From an uncultured Actinomycetes bacterium (GTDB taxonomy: Bacteria > Actinomycetota > Actinomycetes > S36-B12): DNA of 22,552 nucleotides. The stretch is from the NCBI GenBank assembly GCA_937876275.1, contig CALFIA010000292.1:1-22552 (forward strand), given 5' to 3'. Position numbers and translations under genes: made by a program. The notes under the pieces are model-generated. The model searched no databases. It saw nothing but the letters and a program-made list of their open reading frames with translations, and was not told the origin of the DNA. This document shows positions 7,086 to 15,361 of the stretch, one piece after another. Each line of letters opens with the position of its first letter. Positions within the stretch are counted from its first letter, which is position 1.

Positions 7086-7852
7086 ACGCCCTGCGAGCAG
7101 AGTTCCGAAAGATCATTACTACGAAGATCGTCTTCTGGCTGACGGCCTTCTCGCTTGCCTTCACCGCCCTGACCGTGCTGCTCAGCGTCTACCTCGTTCC
7201 GACGAGTGCGCGCGTCGTGAATAGCTCGATGCTTCTTCAGGTTCCCGAGTACGTGAATAGCATCGTGGCCGCTTGCGGCAATGCCTCGATCTTCGTGATC
7301 ATCATCGGAATCATCGGCATGACAAGCGAATACCGGCACATGACAATCACGGCCACTTTTCTCGCGTCACCTCGTCGATCGCCCGTGGTACTTGCGAAGG
7401 CCGTGGCGTACGCGATCGTCGGCGCGCTCGTCGGAGTACTGAACTTCTGCCTTTCCCTGTCTTTGACCTACATCACCCTCGCAGGCAAGGAGCACGCTCC
7501 GATCGAGATGTCGCAGGCCCTGCACACTCTCATCGGGGTGATCATCGGATTTGCGCTCGGTGCAATCGTCGGAGTCTCTGTGGGTGCACTGATCCGCAAC
7601 CAGGTGGCCGCCGTGATCGCTGCCCTCGTGTTCCTCTTACTCGTGCAGCCTTTGCTCAACGCCTTCGTCGAGTGGACCACCGCCTGGCTTCCGGGCGGCG
7701 CACTGGATTCGGTCATGAACCTGACGTACCGGCAGGGCCAGCTCAGCAGTGGCCTGCTCCCATCGTGGGGCGGCGGTCTCGTGCTCCTGGGCTACGCAGC
7801 AGTGCTCGGTGCCATCGCATCCTTCACGACCCTTAAGCGCGATATCACCTAG
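7082..7852 (+). CDS. ABC-2 type transporter permease
   Basis: A 256-residue membrane protein with about six membrane segments. It opens with a cytoplasmic N-terminus (MNALRAEFRKIITTK) and a first helix (WLTAFSLAFTALTVLL); a segment GMTSEYRHMTITATFLASPRRS near residues 80-101 is typical of ABC-2 permeases that accompany BcrA/NatA-type ATPases. It overlaps the ATPase gene by 4 bp, so the pair forms one exporter, probably acting as a dimer. Its stop lies 2 bp from the stop of the convergent SDR gene, leaving no room for a separate terminator. The transported compound is not predictable from the sequence. Confidence 0.9.
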   Translation: MNALRAEFRKIITTKIVFWLTAFSLAFTALTVLLSVYLVPTSARVVNSSMLLQVPEYVNSIVAACGNASIFVIIIGIIGMTSEYRHMTITATFLASPRRSPVVLAKAVAYAIVGALVGVLNFCLSLSLTYITLAGKEHAPIEMSQALHTLIGVIIGFALGAIVGVSVGALIRNQVAAVIAALVFLLLVQPLLNAFVEWTTAWLPGGALDSVMNLTYRQGQLSSGLLPSWGGGLVLLGYAAVLGAIASFTTLKRDIT

Positions 7853-7854
7853 CG

Positions 7855-8610
7855 CTACCAGGGGACGATCTCTTGGTCCTCCCACAGCAGACCGGTCGGC
7901 ACAGGAGTGCCCTCGACGCTGACAGCGTCGCGCGTCGCCAGCCACACGATGGTCTCGGCTCCTTGAGCTGCCGATCGCGGTGCTTCCTGTCCGCCCATGT
8001 CAGTGCGGCAGTGATTCGGGCACATCGCATCGACGAGCACCCCGCGCTTGCCGTTCATGAGCTCCGCCGACAGGTTCTTCGTCATCGCATTGAGCGCTGC
8101 CTTGCTGACGCGATACGGGGCGAGCCCCCCTGCGGTACCCGGCCCACTGAAACGCCCGAGGCACGCCGAGACGGTGATGACTCGCCCGTCACGGCGATCG
8201 ACCATGCCTGGTACGAATAGACGCATCGCGTGAAAGGCACCATCGAGATTGATTCCCATCACCCGATCCCACTCCTCAGTGGAGGTACGGAGGGTCTTGG
8301 ACATCTTCTCGCTCATTACTCCGGCAGAGATCACGAGGATGTCGGGCGACGCGAGCGGTCCAAGTCGTGCGGCGAGGTCATCCATCGCAAGCCCATTCGA
8401 GACATCCGCAGCCTCCCCCACGGCATCGATGCCTTCAGCCACCAAAGCCTCCGCAGCTGCGCTGGCACGGGCCGGATCCACGCCCACCAGCACTACGGTC
8501 GCCCCGAGTCGACCGAGCTCACGCGCGGCCTCGAATCCGATTCCCCGAGAACCACCGGTGACCAGCGCCACGCGTCCGGACAGCGGCTCCCTGCTCTCGT
8601 AATTCGGCAT
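7855..8610 (-). CDS. SDR family NAD(P)-dependent oxidoreductase
   Basis: A 251-residue classical short-chain dehydrogenase/reductase. Seen from the chosen start: cofactor loop VTGGSRGIG (about 17-25), the acidic aspartate in ADVSN (about 69), VISAGV in the NNAG position, and the catalytic tetrad N121, S148 (VITVSAC), Y166 and K170 (PYRVSKAALNAM). The CPNHCRTDMGG segment after the active site is typical of the cofactor-binding PG motif region. The frame extends to 8670 with ATGs at 8670 and 8640. I prefer ATG 8610, which gives the usual N-terminus and lies 6 nt after an AAGGCT -10-like box. The substrate is unknown. It converges with the ABC permease and is divergent from kgd. Confidence 0.85.
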   Translation of the reverse strand: MPNYESREPLSGRVALVTGGSRGIGFEAARELGRLGATVVLVGVDPARASAAAEALVAEGIDAVGEAADVSNGLAMDDLAARLGPLASPDILVISAGVMSEKMSKTLRTSTEEWDRVMGINLDGAFHAMRLFVPGMVDRRDGRVITVSACLGRFSGPGTAGGLAPYRVSKAALNAMTKNLSAELMNGKRGVLVDAMCPNHCRTDMGGQEAPRSAAQGAETIVWLATRDAVSVEGTPVPTGLLWEDQEIVPW

Positions 8611-8622
8611 ACGGACAGCCTT
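8611..8622 (-). promoter_or_regulatory. Possible leaderless -10 of the SDR gene
   Basis: AAGGCT on the minus strand (8617-8622) is followed by 6 nt and ATG 8610, the same geometry as TAGGCT before kgd and the MDR gene. It lacks the first T of TANNNT, so support is moderate to weak. Confidence 0.3.
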
Positions 8623-8700
8623 ACGGATAAACGAGATCATGCAACCTGATAGCTCGCTGACCCTCACCAAGGCGACCTCGGAACCACGAGTGCGCTGGAA

Positions 8701-8712
8701 TAGGCTTAGGGC
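8701..8712 (+). promoter_or_regulatory. Leaderless -10 element of kgd
   Basis: TAGGCT (8701-8706) stands 6 nt before GTG 8713, putting the expected transcription start at or beside the start codon. There is no purine-rich ribosome binding site. A convincing -35 is not visible; TCGGAA at 8678-8683 is at the right distance but a poor match. Confidence 0.5.
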
Positions 8713-11700
8713 GTGTCGAATGAGCCTGCAGCAGCCGCCGGATTCGGACCCAACGAATGGCTGGTAGACGAGATCTACCAGCAGTTCCTCACTGACAAGA
8801 GCAGTGTCGATCCTGCCTGGTGGGAGTTTTTCGAGGGCTACACCCCAGCCGAGCAGTCACCGCACGCCACCAAGGCGGCCCAGACTGTCGCAGCGCAGCC
8901 GACTCCCCCTACCGCAGTAGCGGCCGACCCGGCCGCAGCACCTGCCCCCGCAGCGCCGGCAAAGCCGGATGCACCGGCTGCAGCAAAGTCAGATGACATC
9001 AACGTTCCGCTGAAGGGCGCAGCAGCACGCGTGGTCGCGAATATGGAAGCGAGCCTCACGGTTCCGACCGCAACCAGCGTTCGCTCCATTCCCGCCAAGC
9101 TGATGATCGACACCCGCACGGTTATCAACAACCACCTCGCGCGCGGTCGTGGCGGCAAGGTCTCGTTCACTCACCTCATCGGGTACGCGATCGTGCGTGC
9201 CGCCTCTGAGATTCCGGCGATGAATCGCTCCTTCACTGAGATCGACGGCAAGCCGGTCATGGTGGAGCATGCTGACGTCAACCTTGGTTTGGCGATTGAC
9301 ATCGCCAAGCCCGACGGCTCACGCCAATTGCTGGTGCCTGCCATCAAGGGTGCACAGGCGATGGACTTCGCCCAGTTCTGGGCCGCATACGAAGAGGTCG
9401 TGCGCAAGGCGCGCGCAGGCGCACTCACCGCTGACGACTTCGCCGGCACCACAATCTCGCTCACCAACCCCGGTGGCATCGGCACCGTGCACTCGGTGCC
9501 GCGCCTCATGCCCGGGCAGGGCTGCATCATCGGCGTCGGAGCCATGGAGTACCCCGCTGAGTGGCAGGGCGCCTCACCTGAGTCGATCGCTCGCAATGCG
9601 GTCTCGAAGATCATGACCCTCACCTCGACCTACGACCACCGCATCATCCAGGGTGCGCAGTCGGGTGAGTTCCTCAAGCGCATTCATGAGCTACTGCTCG
9701 GTGGCGATGACTTTTACGGAGATATCTACCGCTCGCTTCGTGTGCCGTACGAGCCCATTCGCTGGGCACAGGACATCTCCGCCAGCCATGAGACCGATCT
9801 CGACAAGACCGTGCGAGTACAGGAGATCATCGACGCCTACCGCGTCCGCGGTCACTTGATGGCCGACACCGATCCGCTTGAATACCGCCAGCGCACTCAC
9901 CCCGATCTCGACGTCCTTACGCACAAGCTGACCCTGTGGGATCTCGATCGCGAGTTCGCGACCGGTGGTTTCGGCGGCAAGCCACTGATGAAGCTGCGCG
10001 AGATCCTTGGCGTGCTGCGCGACTCCTACACGCGCACTGTCGGCATCGAGTACATGCACATTGAAGACCCGAAGCAACGCGCGTGGATCCAGAAGCAGGT
10101 CGAGCAGCCGCACGCCAAGCCCGATGTCACCGAGCAGCTCCGCATCCTGCACAAGCTCAATGAGGGCGAAGCTCTCGAGTCCTTCCTCCAGACCAAGTAC
10201 GTCGGCCAGAAGCGCTTCTCACTCGAGGGAGGCGAGTCGCTGATTCCGCTGCTCGACGCGATCCTCATCGAGGCCTCGCACAATGACATCCTCGAGGTCG
10301 CGATCGGCATGCCACACCGCGGCCGCCTCAACGTGCTGGCGAATATCGCCGGCAAGTCCTACGCGCAGATCTTCCGCGAGTTCGAGGGCCACTACGGCGA
10401 GGAGTCCGTACAGGGCTCCGGCGACGTGAAATACCACCTCGGCACAGAAGGAACCTTCGTCGCTGACGACGGAGCGCAGACCTCGGTCTACCTGGCGGCC
10501 AACCCCTCGCATCTCGAAGCCGTGAACCCGGTACTCGAGGGCATCGTGCGAGCCAAGCAGGATCAACTCCCCCGCGAGCGCGTGTTCGACGTTCTCCCGG
10601 TGCTCATGCACGGCGACGCCGCATTCGCCGGCCAAGGTGTCGTGGCAGAAACCCTGCAGATGTCGCAGATCCAGGGCTATCGCACAGGTGGCACCATTCA
10701 CGTCGTCGTGAACAATCAGGTCGGTTTCACGACCTCCCCGAAGTACAGCCGCTCGTCGTACTACTCCACCGATGTCGCGCGCATGATCCAGGCACCGATC
10801 TTCCACGTCAATGGTGACGATCCCGAGGCCGTGGTGCGCGTTGCCGAGCTTGCATTCGCGTATCGCCAGGAATTCCACAAGGACGTCGTCATCGATCTCG
10901 TGTGCTACCGCAAGCGCGGTCATAACGAGGCCGATGATCCCTCGCTGACTCAACCGCTGATGTACGCGATCATCGATCAGAAGCGCTCAGTGCGAAAGAG
11001 CTACACCGAGGCACTCATCGGTCGCGGCGACATCTCCCTCGACGAGGCCGAGGTAGCTCTGAAGCACTTCCAGGAGCAACTCGAGCGAATCTTCCAGGAG
11101 ACCAAGTCGGAAGACGATCACGAAGAGTTCAGCATCTCCTCTGCCGACATCATCAGCTCAGGTCAGCGAGAGTTGGTTCCCCAGGGGCTCGCTGCAGAGA
11201 TCGAGACCTCAATCTCGCAAGAGCAGATCGAGACCGTCATCACCTCTCAGACCGAGATGCCTGACGACTTCACGATTCACCCGCGCCTGGCACCGCAATT
11301 GCAGAAGCGGGCGCAGATGGTCGCCGATGACACGATCGACTGGGGCATGGCCGAAGCACTGGCATTCGGATCCCTCCTGATGGAAGGGCGCACCATTCGC
11401 CTCGCCGGTCAGGACGTCCGCCGCGGCACCTTCGGCCATCGTCACATGGTGATTGTCGACAAGGAAACCGGCTGGCAGTACAAGCCGCTCAAGCAGTGCT
11501 ATCGCGACGGAGCCCGCCTTTATGTCTACGACTCACTGCTGAGCGAGTACGCAGCGATGGGCTTCGAGTACGGATACTCGGTCGCTCGCCCTGACGCACT
11601 CGTGCTCTGGGAGGCCCAGTTCGGTGACTTCGCCGATGGTGCGCAGACCATCATCGACGAGTTCATCTCGTCAGGTGAGCAGAAGTGGGGCCAGAAGTCA

Positions 11701-12348
11701 GGCCTCACCTTGCTGTTGCCTCACGGCTTCGAAGGCCAAGGCCCCGACCACTCGTCAGCTCGAGTGGAGCGCTTCCTGCTGCTGTGCGCGCAGGACAACA
11801 TGATCGTCGCAATGCCGTCGAATCCAGCCTCGTATTTCCATCTGCTTCGACTGCAGGCCAACGCCCATGTGCAACGCCCACTGGTGGTGTTCACCCCGAA
11901 GTCGCTTCTGCGTGCCAAGCACGCCGTGTCGCAGAAGTCTGACTTCACCAGCGGTTACTTCCACCCAATGCTGCCCGACACTCAGTACCCCAGCGGTGGC
12001 ATGCGCAAGGTACTGCTCTGCGCAGGCAAGGTGTACTACGACCTCCTCGCACACCGCGAAACGAACAACATCACCGATGTCGCGATCGTGCGCATTGAGC
12101 GTCTGTACCCGCTGCCGGCTCGCTCGCTCCCGCCCACGATTGCGGGTTACCCCGATGCTGAGGTGATGTGGGTGCAGGAAGAGCCGATGAACCAGGGCGC
12201 CTGGAGCTTCATGGCCATGCACCTGCCGCAACTCATCGAGCGGCCGGTCACGGCCGTGGCTCGTCCGGCTTCCTCCTCTCCCGCCGTCGGAGCCCATCAT
12301 CGTCACGATGCCGAGCAGAGGGCCATCGTCGAAGCGGCATTCGCGTAG
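8713..12348 (+). CDS. kgd: Multifunctional 2-oxoglutarate decarboxylase/dehydrogenase E1-E2 (Kgd)
   Basis: A 1211-residue TCA-cycle enzyme of the actinobacterial Kgd/OdhA type, in which an E2 succinyltransferase catalytic domain is fused in front of a thiamine-diphosphate E1o. Seen in order: an N-terminal E1 helix (NEWLVDEIYQQFLTDKSSVD, about 14-33), an Ala/Pro-rich linker (about 50-95), and the E2 acyltransferase domain (about 110-340) with its catalytic TSTYDHRIIQG (H309). The E1 part begins near VQEIIDAYRVRGHLMADTDPL and includes GMPHRGRLNVLANI, the Mg-ThDP region with AAFAGQGVV and NNQVGFTT, and a C-terminal KVLLCAGKVYYDLLAHRE domain. There is no lipoyl domain, as expected for this family, which uses another complex's lipoyl carrier. 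Start is GTG 8713 without a ribosome binding site. The DUF6104 gene follows after 2 nt. Confidence 0.97.
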   Translation: MSNEPAAAAGFGPNEWLVDEIYQQFLTDKSSVDPAWWEFFEGYTPAEQSPHATKAAQTVAAQPTPPTAVAADPAAAPAPAAPAKPDAPAAAKSDDINVPLKGAAARVVANMEASLTVPTATSVRSIPAKLMIDTRTVINNHLARGRGGKVSFTHLIGYAIVRAASEIPAMNRSFTEIDGKPVMVEHADVNLGLAIDIAKPDGSRQLLVPAIKGAQAMDFAQFWAAYEEVVRKARAGALTADDFAGTTISLTNPGGIGTVHSVPRLMPGQGCIIGVGAMEYPAEWQGASPESIARNAVSKIMTLTSTYDHRIIQGAQSGEFLKRIHELLLGGDDFYGDIYRSLRVPYEPIRWAQDISASHETDLDKTVRVQEIIDAYRVRGHLMADTDPLEYRQRTHPDLDVLTHKLTLWDLDREFATGGFGGKPLMKLREILGVLRDSYTRTVGIEYMHIEDPKQRAWIQKQVEQPHAKPDVTEQLRILHKLNEGEALESFLQTKYVGQKRFSLEGGESLIPLLDAILIEASHNDILEVAIGMPHRGRLNVLANIAGKSYAQIFREFEGHYGEESVQGSGDVKYHLGTEGTFVADDGAQTSVYLAANPSHLEAVNPVLEGIVRAKQDQLPRERVFDVLPVLMHGDAAFAGQGVVAETLQMSQIQGYRTGGTIHVVVNNQVGFTTSPKYSRSSYYSTDVARMIQAPIFHVNGDDPEAVVRVAELAFAYRQEFHKDVVIDLVCYRKRGHNEADDPSLTQPLMYAIIDQKRSVRKSYTEALIGRGDISLDEAEVALKHFQEQLERIFQETKSEDDHEEFSISSADIISSGQRELVPQGLAAEIETSISQEQIETVITSQTEMPDDFTIHPRLAPQLQKRAQMVADDTIDWGMAEALAFGSLLMEGRTIRLAGQDVRRGTFGHRHMVIVDKETGWQYKPLKQCYRDGARLYVYDSLLSEYAAMGFEYGYSVARPDALVLWEAQFGDFADGAQTIIDEFISSGEQKWGQKSGLTLLLPHGFEGQGPDHSSARVERFLLLCAQDNMIVAMPSNPASYFHLLRLQANAHVQRPLVVFTPKSLLRAKHAVSQKSDFTSGYFHPMLPDTQYPSGGMRKVLLCAGKVYYDLLAHRETNNITDVAIVRIERLYPLPARSLPPTIAGYPDAEVMWVQEEPMNQGAWSFMAMHLPQLIERPVTAVARPASSSPAVGAHHRHDAEQRAIVEAAFA

Positions 12349-12350
12349 TC

Positions 12351-12530
12351 ATGTACTTCACTGACCGCGGCATCGAGGAGCTGCAGAAGCGCAGGGGCGA
12401 GGAAGACGTCAGCCTCGACTGGCTAGCCGAGCGACTACGCGAGTTCGTCGACCTGAATCCTGAGTTCGAGACGCCGATCGAACGACTCGCTAGCTGGATC
12501 GCTCGCCTCGACGACGATGACGAGGACTGA
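12351..12530 (+). CDS. DUF6104 family small protein
   Basis: A 59-residue acidic protein (MYFTDRGIEELQKRR at the N-terminus, DLNPEFETPIERLASWIARL in the middle, an Asp/Glu tail at the end). It closely resembles the small DUF6104 proteins found directly after kgd in other actinomycetes; their function is unknown. The start ATG lies 2 nt after the kgd stop, so it is almost certainly translated from the kgd mRNA by coupling. A longer frame from 12168 is just the out-of-phase inside of kgd. The sequence suggests two amphipathic helices and no membrane segment. A role tied to Kgd is an inference from the conserved position only. Confidence 0.85.
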   Translation: MYFTDRGIEELQKRRGEEDVSLDWLAERLREFVDLNPEFETPIERLASWIARLDDDDED

Positions 12531-12535
12531 CGACG

Positions 12536-13510
12536 TTAGCCCTCGCGAGTGAGCACGAGCTTTCCGTGCACGTTGCCCTCACTTATCAGCGCGAAAGCCT
12601 CGGCAGCCCGATCCATCGGAAGTACTCGGTCGATAACCGGGCGCACTCCCGTGCGTAGCAGCAGGTCAACCAGATCGCGGAATTCGCCGATAGTTCCCAT
12701 AGTGGATCCGACAATCTCAAGCTGCAGGAAGAACAGACGGCGCAATTGAGCCGGTGGCATTGCGCCCGAGGTCGCTCCCGAGATCACGATGCGTCCGCCA
12801 GGGCGAAGTGACTTCATCGAGTGATCCCACGTTGCCTCGCCGACAGTCTCCATCATTGCGTCGACAGGGTGTGGGAGGCGTGCACCCGTTTCGAATACCT
12901 CATCGGCGCCGATCGACAAGGCCCACTCGCGCTTCGCCTCATCACGGGAGGTCGCCCACACCGTGAAACCAAGCGCCTTGCCCAGCATGATCAACGCGGT
13001 GGCGACGCCCCCGGCCGCTCCCTGCACCAGAACGATGTCGCCTGGGCGTAGCCCGGATTTCGTGGCGAGCATGCGGTACGCCGTCAGCCAGGCGGTCGGC
13101 AGGCATGCGGCCTCTTCCCAACTGAGCTCAGCAGGCTTGTCGAGCAGATTCCCTGCCGGTACGCGCACGAATTCAGCGATCGTGCCCGGATAGATCTCAC
13201 TGAACAGTGAACGCTTCGGATCGAGGGTCTCATCGCCTCGACCGGCGGCCGGATCGCCGAGCACCGCGTGAATGATCACCTCACGACCATCGTCGGTGAC
13301 GCCTGCGGCATCCGTGCCCAAGATCATCGGCACCTGCTCAGGCTTGAGAGCGACACCCTTCAGGGCCCAGAGGTCGTGATGATTCAAGCTCGCGGCCCGA
13401 ACTCGAACATTCACCCACTCCGGCGGAGTGCTGGGTTGAGGAAGGTCGCCCACCCCCAGGCACGCGAGGGGGTTCTCGAAGTCAGTGGCGGCGGCATAGA
13501 CAGCGAACAT
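12536..13510 (-). CDS. Zinc-free MDR-family oxidoreductase (quinone oxidoreductase-like)
   Basis: A 324-residue medium-chain dehydrogenase/reductase. Seen: a GroES-like N-terminal half with VRVRAASLNHHDLWALKG and MILGTDAAGVTDDG, then a Rossmann domain with VLVQGAAGGVATALIMLGKALG carrying the NADP-binding glycine loop (about 163-176) and SIGADEVFETG. The four-cysteine structural zinc lobe of alcohol dehydrogenases is absent and the segment around 85-105 is short, which favours a quinone oxidoreductase or enoyl-reductase-like enzyme using NADPH. The substrate is unknown. The start ATG is 6 nt after TAGGCT, a leaderless signal. It is convergent with the kgd-DUF6104 unit (5 bp between stops) and divergent from the aldolase gene. 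Confidence 0.88.
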   Translation of the reverse strand: MFAVYAAATDFENPLACLGVGDLPQPSTPPEWVNVRVRAASLNHHDLWALKGVALKPEQVPMILGTDAAGVTDDGREVIIHAVLGDPAAGRGDETLDPKRSLFSEIYPGTIAEFVRVPAGNLLDKPAELSWEEAACLPTAWLTAYRMLATKSGLRPGDIVLVQGAAGGVATALIMLGKALGFTVWATSRDEAKREWALSIGADEVFETGARLPHPVDAMMETVGEATWDHSMKSLRPGGRIVISGATSGAMPPAQLRRLFFLQLEIVGSTMGTIGEFRDLVDLLLRTGVRPVIDRVLPMDRAAEAFALISEGNVHGKLVLTREG

Positions 13511-13548
13511 GGTTCGAGCCTAATAGCCGAGTTGGTAGCGTGTTGGGC
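13511..13548. promoter_or_regulatory. Divergent leaderless promoters for MDR and aldolase genes
   Basis: The 38-bp gap between divergent genes carries two -10 boxes: TAGGCT on the minus strand (13517-13522), 6 nt before ATG 13510, and TAGCGT on the plus strand (13536-13541), 7 nt before ATG 13549. Neither start has a ribosome binding site. The second box decides the aldolase start over the upstream GTG at 13540, which would lie within the promoter. Confidence 0.5.
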
Positions 13549-14589
13549 ATGCGCTCCCTTGCCAGTGACAACCATTCCGGGGTGCACCCTCGCGTGCTCG
13601 AGGCGATCGTCGCGGCGAACGCGGATCACGCGGTCTCCTACGGCGCTGACCCCTGGACCACACGAGCCCTCGATCTCATTCGAAGTGAGTTCGGCGGGCA
13701 GGCTGAAGTGTTCCCGGTCTTCAACGGAACAGGAGCCAACGTGGTCGGCATGCAGGCGATGCTTCGCACCTGGGAGAGCATCATCTGCGCGACCACGGCT
13801 CACGTGAATGTCGACGAAGCCGGTGCTCCCGAGAAACTGCTCGGTTCAAAGGTCATCACCGTGCCGAGTACCGATGCCAAGATCACCCCCGAGCTCATTC
13901 GCGCCCAGCACTGGGGCATCGGCGATTTCCACCATGCTCAGCCCCGGGTCGTGCTGGTCACTCAATCCACCGAGTACGGCACGCGTTACTCCCTCGACGA
14001 GCTGCGCGCCATCACATCGACTGCCCACGAGCTCAGCATGTACGTCTACCTCGATGGCGCGCGTATCGCCAACGCCGCGGCCGGCCTGGGATGCACCTTC
14101 AAGGAGATGACAGCCGATGTAGGCATTGATGCCCTCTCCTTTGGCGCGACCAAGAATGGCGCGATGGGTGCTGAGGCCGTAGTCATACTCAATCCCGCAC
14201 TCAAGGCGGGCGAGACTCTTGGCTACATCCGCAAGCAGTACATGCAGCTGGCCAGCAAAATGCGCTTCGTCTCGGCCCAGTTCATCGCACTTCTCGACGA
14301 CGGCCTGTGGCGGGCAAATGCCCAGCATTCCAATGCGATGGCGCAATACCTCGCCGCCAAGGTCACGGGGCTTACCGGTGTCACGATCACGCAGGCTGTC
14401 GAGGCAAATGCCGTATTCGCGATCATTCCTGCCTCCATCACTGCAGCCCTGCAAGAGGTCATGCCGTTCTACGTGTGGAATGAGATGACGAATGAAGTGC
14501 GCTGGATGTGCTCGTGGGACACCACCGCTGACGACATCGACACCTTCGTCGCCAGGCTCACCGAGCTCACCTCGAGCACGCCGGCATGA
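13549..14589 (+). CDS. Threonine aldolase family PLP enzyme (beta-eliminating lyase fold)
   Basis: A 346-residue fold-type I PLP enzyme resembling low-specificity L-threonine aldolase, which splits threonine or allo-threonine into glycine and acetaldehyde. Seen: the N-terminal SLASDNHSGVHPRVLEAI, the stacking histidine in TTAHVNVDEAG (about 85), the aspartate and arginine in YLDGARIANAA (about 169 and 172), and the PLP lysine in LSFGATKNGAMGAEA (about 202). Start ATG 13549 gives the standard family N-terminus and follows a TAGCGT -10. It overlaps the next gene by ATGA, so the two proteins are made from one message. The aldolase call is family-level; other beta-hydroxy amino acids are possible substrates. 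Confidence 0.88.
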   Translation: MRSLASDNHSGVHPRVLEAIVAANADHAVSYGADPWTTRALDLIRSEFGGQAEVFPVFNGTGANVVGMQAMLRTWESIICATTAHVNVDEAGAPEKLLGSKVITVPSTDAKITPELIRAQHWGIGDFHHAQPRVVLVTQSTEYGTRYSLDELRAITSTAHELSMYVYLDGARIANAAAGLGCTFKEMTADVGIDALSFGATKNGAMGAEAVVILNPALKAGETLGYIRKQYMQLASKMRFVSAQFIALLDDGLWRANAQHSNAMAQYLAAKVTGLTGVTITQAVEANAVFAIIPASITAALQEVMPFYVWNEMTNEVRWMCSWDTTADDIDTFVARLTELTSSTPA

Positions 14590-15350
14590 CCGAGCTGCGC
14601 GACGATCTCGGCGCGAAGGTGACCCTGCCTGCGCAGGTCACCCGCATCGTCAGCCTCGTGCCATCGCTCACCGAGGCAGTTGAGGCCACAATGCCCGGTG
14701 CGATCATCGCGGCGACCGACTGGTGCACGCATCCGGCCGGGCTTGATGTCACGCGTATTCGAGGCACAAAGAACCCCGATGTTGGCGCCATCATCGCCAT
14801 GCAGCCCGATCTCGTCATCGCGAACGAGGAGGAGAACAAGCCCGAGCACATCGCCGAGCTTCGCGATGCGGGATTGAACGTCTGGGTGACCGAAATTCGC
14901 AATGTCGACCAGGCGATTGAGTCGATGACCCGACTCTTCACGGCCCTGGGTCATCCCAGTGTTCCGTGGCTTGAGCAGGCACGCGCAAACTGGGCGAATC
15001 CCGAGCCGGTATTCGACTACCCCGTCACCGCACTCATTCCGATCTGGCGAAAGCCCTGGATGTTCGTCGGCTCCGATACCTATGCAGGTGAGCTGCTCGG
15101 CAGGCTCGGCATCTTCAACGCACTCGGATTGCACCCGGAGCGATACCCCAAGCTCGAACTGAACGAGCTTCCCGATGTCGAACTGGTGGTGCTACCCGAC
15201 GAGCCCTATGAGTTCACCCTCGACGACGGCCCCGAGTACTTCTCCGCCCACGCCGCGCTCATTAGCGGGCGCCTGCTCACGTGGTACGGCCCCGCCATGG
15301 TTGACGCGCCCGCAGAACTCGCGTGGGCGATTCGCTCGGCTCTGAGTTAG
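14586..15350 (+). CDS. BtuF-like helical-backbone metal/cobalamin-binding protein without signal peptide
   Basis: A 254-residue protein of the periplasmic-binding family that includes BtuF and iron-siderophore binders. Seen: the first-lobe block RIVSLVPSLTEAVEA (about 19-33), ATDWCTHPAG, a TKNPDVGAIIAMQPDLVIAN segment (about 60-80) and the long backbone helix region around RNVDQAIESMTRLFTALG. Unlike true ABC-importer receptors it has no signal peptide or lipobox: it starts MTELRDDLGAKV, directly at the mature-like domain. No BtuC/BtuD genes are adjacent, so it is probably cytoplasmic, with a binding or chaperone role that is unknown. ATG 14586 overlaps the aldolase stop (ATGA). It converges with ureC, 11 bp apart. 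Confidence 0.78.
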   Translation: MTELRDDLGAKVTLPAQVTRIVSLVPSLTEAVEATMPGAIIAATDWCTHPAGLDVTRIRGTKNPDVGAIIAMQPDLVIANEEENKPEHIAELRDAGLNVWVTEIRNVDQAIESMTRLFTALGHPSVPWLEQARANWANPEPVFDYPVTALIPIWRKPWMFVGSDTYAGELLGRLGIFNALGLHPERYPKLELNELPDVELVVLPDEPYEFTLDDGPEYFSAHAALISGRLLTWYGPAMVDAPAELAWAIRSALS

Positions 15351-15361
15351 GGCGCTCTGCG

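Noticed and set aside
14530..14590. Cobalamin riboswitch before the BtuF-like gene
   Set aside because: The start codon overlaps the preceding gene; there is no leader to hold a riboswitch.
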